NCBI GenBank assembly: GCA_027117675.1
Contig: JAJAYM010000232.1
Span: 1 to 6,888 of the forward strand
Reading direction: 5' to 3'
From: Actinomycetes bacterium
GTDB lineage: Bacteria; Actinomycetota; Actinomycetes; JAHEKZ01
DNA: 6,888 nt
Shown piece after piece: positions 1-4,050 of the stretch. Under the pieces are notes generated by a model. It searched no databases. It saw nothing but the letters and a program-made list of their open reading frames with translations, and was not told the origin of the DNA. The position numbers were made by a program, and so were the translations under genes. Position 1 is the first letter of the stretch; every line of letters begins with the position of its first letter.

Positions 1-683
1 AAGTACACGCCAATGATGAACCCGCCGAACCCGGCCATCATGGCGCCAAGCATGAGGGCTTGCATCTTGTACCAATAGACATTTTTTCCGAGGCTGCGCA
101 CGGCGTCCTCGTCTTCCCTGATCCCTTTCAGGATGCGTCCCCAGGGACTGCGCACCAAGAGGAATGTGATGACCGAGAAGATCGTGACCAGCGACCAGCC
201 GACGATCATCACCCAGAGCTCCTGGTTGCTGAACAGGAACGGGCCGAAGTTGATCCGGAAGGTAGATGACAGTGGACTGAGGTCATAGAACTCGTTGGCA
301 AACTGCTGCAATCCGTCTGATCCGCCGAAGGTCTCCTTGAACTTCACTGAGCGAACGATGAGTCGCACGACCTCGGCTGCGGCGATCGTCACGATTGCCA
401 GATAGTCGGCGCGTAGACGCAGCGTTGGGAGACCCAACAGGAGAGCCAGGACGAGGGTGGCGATCAGGCCAACGAGCAACCCTATCCAGAACGAGAACTC
501 AAACGTCGTGACCATGACGGCCATGCCATAGCCTGCTGCAGCGAGGAAGGCCGCCTGGCCGAAGTTGAGCAATCCTGTGTAGCCGAACTGCATGTTGAGG
601 CCAATGGCGGCAAGGCAGTACGCCACCGATACGGCGCCCAACGCATAAGAGACCGACGCGGTGAAGATGAATCCCCAGTCCAT
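1..683 (-). CDS. livM: LivM-type branched-chain amino acid ABC transporter permease (3' end beyond window)
   Basis: This is one of the two membrane-spanning subunits of an ABC importer of the branched-chain amino acid (HAAT) family. It would pair with the LivH-like protein encoded just upstream. I translated 227 codons from ATG at 683; the gene runs off the left edge, so its C-terminus is missing. Visible family signatures are a hydrophobic first helix (about residues 11-30), the motif GYTGLLNFGQAAF (34-46), further helices around 65-85 and 157-176, GGSDGL (120-125), and the cytoplasmic coupling loop GIREDEDAVRSLG (187-199), which contacts the ATPase. A membrane segment follows that loop (about 210-226). 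The start is supported by a GAGGAGG ribosome binding site five bases upstream that overlaps the livH stop codon, suggesting translational coupling. The family assignment is firm. The substrate is inferred: this family also carries urea, amides and other compounds, and neither the binding protein nor the ATPases are visible. Confidence 0.93.
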   Translation of the reverse strand, partial: MDWGFIFTASVSYALGAVSVAYCLAAIGLNMQFGYTGLLNFGQAAFLAAAGYGMAVMVTTFEFSFWIGLLVGLIATLVLALLLGLPTLRLRADYLAIVTIAAAEVVRLIVRSVKFKETFGGSDGLQQFANEFYDLSPLSSTFRINFGPFLFSNQELWVMIVGWSLVTIFSVITFLLVRSPWGRILKGIREDEDAVRSLGKNVYWYKMQALMLGAMMAGFGGFIIGVY

Positions 684-688
684 GGTGG

Positions 689-695
689 CCTCCTC
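689..695 (-). promoter_or_regulatory. Ribosome binding site of livM overlapping the livH stop
   Basis: Read on the minus strand this is GAGGAGG, five bases before the livM ATG at 683. It shares bases with the livH TGA stop (694-696). The arrangement fits translational coupling of the two permease subunits, which are needed in equal amounts. Confidence 0.8.
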
Positions 696-1983
696 AGCCG
701 ACTCGGCTTCGTCGACCCAGGATTCCCTGTGGTCGGACCATGAGCACGACGATGAGCAGTAGCAGGGCGCCGACGTTCTTCAGTTCGGGCGTCATCCCGG
801 GAATCAGGGTGGAGAGGTTCACGAACAGTCCGACCAGCAGGCTGCCAACCAGCGCTCCGAACGCAGTTCCCAGACCACCGAGGGTGACCGCGGCAAAGAT
901 CAGCAGCAGGCTCTGCGCACCGAGCAGCGGAAAGACTTGCTGCGTGAGCCCCTGCAGGACCCCTCCCAGCCCGGCCAGCCCCGCGCCGACTATCCAGACA
1001 ACCAGAATCACTCGCTCGACGTCGATGCCGCTGGAGGCTGCCAGCGCCGGGTTGTCGGAGACCGCCCTCGTCGCCTTGCCCATCCTGGTCTTGAGCAGAG
1101 CCAGTCCGGCGAGCGTCAGCACAACGGCGGCGATAACCATGGACGCGATGTCCTTGGGGGTCAGGCTGACCGGGCCGAACTCGAGTCCAGCCTGAGTCGC
1201 GTAGGCGCCGAACGGCCTGCTCGCACCACCGAAGAAGATCAAGTAGATGTTCTGCAGGGCGAGGGCGAGGCCGATCGAGACGATCATCATCGCGATCAGG
1301 CCGGTCTGGCGTTTTCGAAGTGGCTTCCATAGCCCTCGGTCATTGACGAAACCGAAGGATCCGGAGAGGACGATGCCCAAAACCGCAGCGACCAGGAACG
1401 GGATTCCGAGCGTGACGTTGAGCCACCAGGTGATGACCGCGCCGAACGTGACGATCTCGCCGTGGGCGAAGTTGGTCAGTCCCGTCGTGCCATAGATCAG
1501 CGAAAGACCTACTGCCGCCAGCGCGATGATCAGGCCGAACCTCAGGCCTTCGACAGTCAGCTGGGCGGCTTGGTCCCACTTGCTGGTGAGGGTGCGTTCA
1601 CGCTCGCCGAGGGAGAAGAGCACGGTGCGAGCTGACCCCGTGACGACGACGTTCTCGATCGGGTTCTTGGTCGGCTCGGCAACGCCATCCGGCAAGGTGT
1701 CCACATCAAGTTCGACCGCGTATGTGCCGGGACCGGGAACCTCGACCTCCCAGCGTCCAGCGTCATCGCTCGTGCCAGTGCCGGAGAAGCCCTCCGCGTC
1801 GGTTGCCATGATGTCAACACCCGCGACAGGCTCACCAGCGAGATCGCGCAGGAACCCTTGGATCGCTCCCGCCGGCTCGGCTTCGGCCGCGTATGCGGCG
1901 CCTGCCATTGCGGCGGCTCCGCCGAGCATTCCGATGCAGGCGAAAACCAGAGCGACGATGCGCATGCCCGACCAGTGGACCAC
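694..1983 (-). CDS. livH: LivH-type ABC permease with N-terminal signal sequence and extracellular beta-sandwich-like domain
   Basis: A 429-residue membrane permease of the branched-chain amino acid ABC importer family, partner of the downstream LivM. Residues 140-420 are the permease: GLTNFAHGEIVTFGA (168-182) is the LivH signature, the ATPase coupling loop is RAVSDNPALAASSGID (306-321), and RPQGILG (417-423) is a typical end. Classical LivH proteins are about 290-310 residues, so this one has roughly 135 extra N-terminal residues. These comprise a hydrophobic export signal (about 7-32, possible cleavage after AYA at 30-32) and a domain (about 37-125) resembling carboxypeptidase regulatory-like or SpaA-like folds, with GEPVAGVDI (50-58) and DDAGRWEVEVPGPGTYAV (73-90). 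The signal implies this domain lies outside the membrane. The GTG start at 1983 has GAGGGAG eight bases upstream; the alternative ATG at 1965 has no ribosome site. Similar extended permeases occur in other actinobacteria as far as I recall. The role of the domain is unknown to me; contact with the binding protein or cell wall is a guess. Confidence 0.93.
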   Translation of the reverse strand: MVHWSGMRIVALVFACIGMLGGAAAMAGAAYAAEAEPAGAIQGFLRDLAGEPVAGVDIMATDAEGFSGTGTSDDAGRWEVEVPGPGTYAVELDVDTLPDGVAEPTKNPIENVVVTGSARTVLFSLGERERTLTSKWDQAAQLTVEGLRFGLIIALAAVGLSLIYGTTGLTNFAHGEIVTFGAVITWWLNVTLGIPFLVAAVLGIVLSGSFGFVNDRGLWKPLRKRQTGLIAMMIVSIGLALALQNIYLIFFGGASRPFGAYATQAGLEFGPVSLTPKDIASMVIAAVVLTLAGLALLKTRMGKATRAVSDNPALAASSGIDVERVILVVWIVGAGLAGLGGVLQGLTQQVFPLLGAQSLLLIFAAVTLGGLGTAFGALVGSLLVGLFVNLSTLIPGMTPELKNVGALLLLIVVLMVRPQGILGRRSRVG

Positions 1984-1991
1984 TCTCAGGA

Positions 1992-1998
1992 CTCCCTC
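1992..1998 (-). promoter_or_regulatory. Ribosome binding site of livH deciding the GTG start
   Basis: On the minus strand this is GAGGGAG, eight bases upstream of the GTG at 1983. No comparable purine-rich site precedes the internal ATG at 1965, so the longer protein, with a few extra residues before the signal sequence, is preferred. Confidence 0.6.
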
Positions 1999-2053
1999 GC
2001 CTCGCGCGGTGACCGGCAGGCGGGCCCGAAGGTCTGCCTAGCGGTCGCTGCGG

Positions 2054-2083
2054 AGCATAGCCACGCTACGACCGGTGTGACAC
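2054..2083 (-). promoter_or_regulatory. Possible sigma-70-like promoter for livHM
   Basis: In the 110-base gap between the DUF554 stop and livH, the minus strand has a -35-like GTGTCA (2078-2083, 4 of 6 to TTGACA), an 18-base spacer and a -10-like TATGCT (2054-2059, 4 of 6 to TATAAT). Transcription would begin near 2047, giving a leader of about 64 bases. The matches are modest, and readthrough from the DUF554 gene is equally possible. Confidence 0.3.
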
Positions 2084-2097
2084 CCGTTGCGGGTCAC
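2077..2097 (-). terminator. Weak hairpin at the end of the DUF554 gene
   Basis: An imperfect inverted repeat overlaps the DUF554 stop codon. The left arm lies at 2077-2086 and the right arm at 2090-2097, giving a five-pair stem over a three-base loop, a two-base bulge and three more pairs. No T-run follows on the minus strand, so it is not a canonical intrinsic terminator. It also overlaps the putative livH -35 element and could instead be an operator-like dyad or chance. Confidence 0.2.
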
Positions 2098-2846
2098 GAA
2101 TCGAAAAAACTTCCCCCGAGGGCGGTTAGCAGGGGTGCGAGCAATAGAGCTGGCAGCAGGTCTGCGACCGGTATCGCCTTGATCCGGAGCAGCCTGAGCC
2201 CCACTCCGAGCAGGAGAATCCCACCGGTGGCTGTCATTGCCGCGACCTGCGCATCGGTCATGACGTCTCCCAGGGCGAAGGCCATCGCGGTCAGGGTGCC
2301 CTGAAAGACCAAAACCGTCAGCGCCGAGGCCACGACTCCCCAGCCGAGGGACGCGGCGAAAGCCAGGGCAGCCAGTCCATCCAGAATCGACTTGAGTGCG
2401 AGAAGTTCTATCCCTCTCCCCAGGCCGTCCTGGAACGAGCCCAGAACGGTGAGCGGGCCAACGCAGAAAACCAGCGAGGCTGTGACGTAGCCCTCGACGA
2501 AGCGACGGCGGTTCTCTGGTGAGCTCTGCCCGCTGGTGAGCCGGCGTCGCAGGCTAGCCCCCAGGTCTTCGAGGCGAGCCCCGAAGCGAAGTGCGGCCCC
2601 AACCATGCCACCGATGACGATCGATCCCAAGGCAATGAGCAGCGGCACCCCACGACCGACCTCGCTAACGAGGTCGGGGTCCAACAGGGCGGCAGCGTTG
2701 AGACCGCCCACAACCAACGTGACGAGCCCGAGCCCGTCGGTGACGACGTCCCGGACCCGCGCCGGAATGCGGTCGCCGAGCAGCGCGCCGAGGCTGCCGC
2801 AAACGACAACTGTTGCGTCGTTCAGCAGTGTGCCTAGACCGGGCAC
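2094..2846 (-). CDS. DUF554 family integral membrane protein (YqgA/YdfK-like)
   Basis: A 250-residue polytopic membrane protein of the DUF554 family, which includes E. coli YqgA and B. subtilis YdfK. The biochemical function of the family is not established. Family marks are the N-terminal GLGTLLNDATVVVCGSLGAL (3-22), a glycine-rich second segment around 38-52, FCVGPLTVLGSFQDGLG (127-143), and KSILDGLAALAFAASLGWGV (152-171) followed by FQGTLT (181-186). A hydrophilic, arginine-rich loop lies at about 87-117. The length is normal for the family. The GTG start at 2846 is the only reasonable choice: GAGGAGG lies four bases upstream, and an in-frame TGA at 2856-2858 rules out a longer form. The gene is in the same direction as livH and 110 bases upstream of it, so co-transcription is possible, but I know of no functional tie to amino acid uptake. 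Confidence 0.93.
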   Translation of the reverse strand: MPGLGTLLNDATVVVCGSLGALLGDRIPARVRDVVTDGLGLVTLVVGGLNAAALLDPDLVSEVGRGVPLLIALGSIVIGGMVGAALRFGARLEDLGASLRRRLTSGQSSPENRRRFVEGYVTASLVFCVGPLTVLGSFQDGLGRGIELLALKSILDGLAALAFAASLGWGVVASALTVLVFQGTLTAMAFALGDVMTDAQVAAMTATGGILLLGVGLRLLRIKAIPVADLLPALLLAPLLTALGGSFFDS

Positions 2847-2850
2847 GTCG

Positions 2851-2857
2851 CCTCCTC
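2851..2857 (-). promoter_or_regulatory. Ribosome binding site of the DUF554 gene
   Basis: GAGGAGG on the minus strand, four bases before the GTG at 2846. It fixes the start, because the reading frame is closed just upstream by a TGA at 2856-2858. Confidence 0.7.
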
Positions 2858-2859
2858 AC

Positions 2860-2901
2860 GGTCCTGGCTCAAGGGCCCTGGTTCATGGGTCCTGCTTGAG
2901 G
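2860..2901. repeat. Three imperfect tandem copies of a 14-bp unit
   Basis: Copies on the plus strand are GGTCCTGGCTCAAG (2860-2873), GGCCCTGGTTCATG (2874-2887) and GGTCCTGCTTGAGG (2888-2901). Copies one and two match at 11 of 14 positions; copies one and three match at 10 of 14. The array starts two bases past the DUF554 ribosome binding site, so it lies in the leader or promoter of that gene. It could be a small slippage repeat or repeated protein-binding sites; the sequence alone does not decide. Confidence 0.6.
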
Positions 2902-3061
2902 GATGCTGACGATGATCTTGTCTGCACTGACATTTGACTGCTTCGCTCAGCGCCGATATCGAGCGGCTACGCTATTGACGGCCACGGGGGAGCGTAGCTG
3001 TCACAGACGTCGGGGGACGTCGATCGGCAGCACCACTATCCGAGGAGCCCTGAGACCGCCC
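2902..3061. other. Divergent intergenic region upstream of the acetyltransferase gene
   Basis: Between the tandem repeat and the acetyltransferase start the plus strand stays open in frame with that gene, but the encoded stretch does not look like protein of any family and I treat it as non-coding. Promoter-like pieces facing right are TTGACT (2934-2939), which has only a poor -10 match (TATCGA, 2957-2962) at 17 bases, and TTGACG (2975-2980), which has no convincing -10. A purine-rich GAGGAG lies at 3042-3047. I see no clear promoter for the leftward DUF554 gene. Confidence 0.35.
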
Positions 3062-3601
3062 GTGTCTGCTGTGACCGTTCGCACTCGCGAGGCGACCGAT
3101 GACGACGTGCTGGCCATCGTCGAGCTGTGGGATGAGCTTCGTGGGCACGGGGGCCGCGTCGGACCCTTTGGTCCTCCGGCATCGGCCGTAGCGATTCGCG
3201 AGCGATTGGAAGTGCTGCGCGCTGACCCCGCTCACCGGGTCATCGTCGCCGAGATCGACGGACTCGTCGTCGGACTTGCGGTCTTCAGCCGCCTACCGGT
3301 GACGCCTATCAGCGATGTCGAATCGGTTCAGATCTCCTTCATGCATGTACGTGATGACCGCCGGCGGCGAGGTGTGGGGCGCTCGATCGTTTCGGCCGCC
3401 ACCGAGTTTGCCTCCGACGTCGGCGCGGACTATGTCACCGTTGGCGTTTTTCCTGGGGCTCGTGAGAGCAACAGGTTCTTCGCCAGGCTCGGCTTCAGCC
3501 CGCTGGTCATGCGGCGGGCGATCGCAACGTCGGCCCTGCAGAGAAGACTGGCTGGCGAGCTCGGCCGATCCGAGCGACGACGCCGGCTACGGAGGTCGTG
3601 A
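3062..3601 (+). CDS. GNAT family N-acetyltransferase
   Basis: A 179-residue protein of the GCN5-related N-acetyltransferase fold, which moves an acetyl group from acetyl-CoA to an amine; the substrate cannot be told from sequence. With numbering from GTG at 3062, the opening strand is VTVRTREATDDDV (4-16). The central strands are VIVAEIDGLVVGLAVF (60-75) and VQISFMHV (89-96). The acetyl-CoA pyrophosphate loop is RRRGVG (101-106), and the C-terminal ESNRFFARLGF (135-145) is the usual motif B region. The tail (from 163) is arginine-rich. The start is uncertain: the frame is open back to 2903, and GTG at 3062 or 3071 fits the family best. GAGGAG at 3042-3047 is 14 bases from 3062, longer than usual. 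It is divergent from the DUF554 gene and converges on the thioesterase gene with 10 bases between stops. The family is confident; the specific role is unknown. Confidence 0.87.
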   Translation: MSAVTVRTREATDDDVLAIVELWDELRGHGGRVGPFGPPASAVAIRERLEVLRADPAHRVIVAEIDGLVVGLAVFSRLPVTPISDVESVQISFMHVRDDRRRRGVGRSIVSAATEFASDVGADYVTVGVFPGARESNRFFARLGFSPLVMRRAIATSALQRRLAGELGRSERRRRLRRS

Positions 3602-3611
3602 TGCTGAGGTC

Positions 3612-4028
3612 CTATCGGGCACTGATCAGGCATGTCACGCGCGCGGTGCAGGTCAGTCGACCTTCGTCGTCGCGCATCTCGACGTGCCAGGTCGCGACCC
3701 GGCGTCCGAGATGTTGGGGGGTCGCTCGACCAGTCACCAGCCCTGACCTCGCTGCACGATGGTGAGTGGCGCTGACCTCGATGCCGACGACGCTGTGCTC
3801 GTCTGGCCCCGCGTGTAGCGCTGAACCGATGGAAGCAAGACTCTCCGCGAGCACGACGGACGCGCCCCCGTGCAGCGTCCCGTAGGGCTGCTCGTTGCCG
3901 GCTACCGGCATCGTTCCGACAATCTCGGTAGCGGACGCGTGCGTGACCAAGATTCCGAGCCGCTCGTGAATGGGGACGGGTGGCATCTGGGGGACAGGCG
4001 GCGCCGCAGGGGGCGGATCGGCGGTCAT
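3612..4028 (-). CDS. PaaI-like hotdog-fold acyl-CoA thioesterase
   Basis: A 138-residue hotdog-fold thioesterase of the PaaI/EntH/MenI-like group, which hydrolyses acyl- or aroyl-CoA thioesters. The key segment is GNEQPYGTLHGGASVVLAES (44-63), with the conserved HGG at 53-55 and the candidate catalytic glutamate at 62. A second conserved stretch is VGIEVSATHHRAARSGLVTG (81-100), and the protein ends with the strand TCTARVTCLISAR (126-138). Length is normal apart from a proline-rich N-terminal tail (about 4-19) that is probably disordered. ATG at 4028 is preferred over ATG at 3986, which lacks a ribosome site. The upstream minus-strand sequence offers AGGG seven bases away, but a -10-like TAGGGT also sits exactly where a leaderless start at 4028 would need it. 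It is divergent from polA by 22 bases. The natural substrate is unknown; phenylacetate, menaquinone or general CoA housekeeping are all possible. Confidence 0.9.
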   Translation of the reverse strand: MTADPPPAAPPVPQMPPVPIHERLGILVTHASATEIVGTMPVAGNEQPYGTLHGGASVVLAESLASIGSALHAGPDEHSVVGIEVSATHHRAARSGLVTGRATPQHLGRRVATWHVEMRDDEGRLTCTARVTCLISAR

Positions 4029-4034
4029 GGCCTC

Positions 4035-4044
4035 ACCCTACGAT
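4035..4044. promoter_or_regulatory. Overlapping back-to-back -10 elements serving polA and the thioesterase gene
   Basis: The plus strand reads ACCCTACGAT. Rightward, TACGAT (4039-4044) has T, A and T at -12, -11 and -7 relative to the polA ATG at 4051. Leftward, TAGGGT (complement of 4035-4040) has T, A and T at -12, -11 and -7 relative to the thioesterase ATG at 4028. The two hexamers share the TA at 4039-4040, and both start codons lie 11.5 bases from its centre. No convincing -35 is seen on either side. This predicts leaderless mRNAs, a common arrangement in actinobacteria. Confidence 0.55.
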
Positions 4045-4050
4045 CGGCGC

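Noticed and set aside
482..1330. Long minus-strand open frame of 282 codons across the livH/livM junction
   Set aside because: It is an out-of-frame shadow of livH and livM. Its translation is Arg/Pro/Ser-rich without family motifs, whereas both permease frames are clearly conserved.
740..1332. Plus-strand open frames opposite livH
   Set aside because: Their composition is that of shadow frames, with no motif and no ribosome site; the minus-strand permease explains the region.
1936..1965. Possible lipoprotein signal (cysteine at residue 16 of LivH)
   Set aside because: The residues before the cysteine (L-V-F-A) do not fit the lipobox well because of the phenylalanine, and the cysteine lies inside the hydrophobic core. 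An ordinary signal or anchor is more likely.
3970..4050. N-terminal extension of polA starting at ATG 3970
   Set aside because: It would encode a Gly-rich stretch antisense to the Pro-rich tail of the thioesterase. The conserved polymerase begins at or near ATG 4051, and the -10-like element fits that start.
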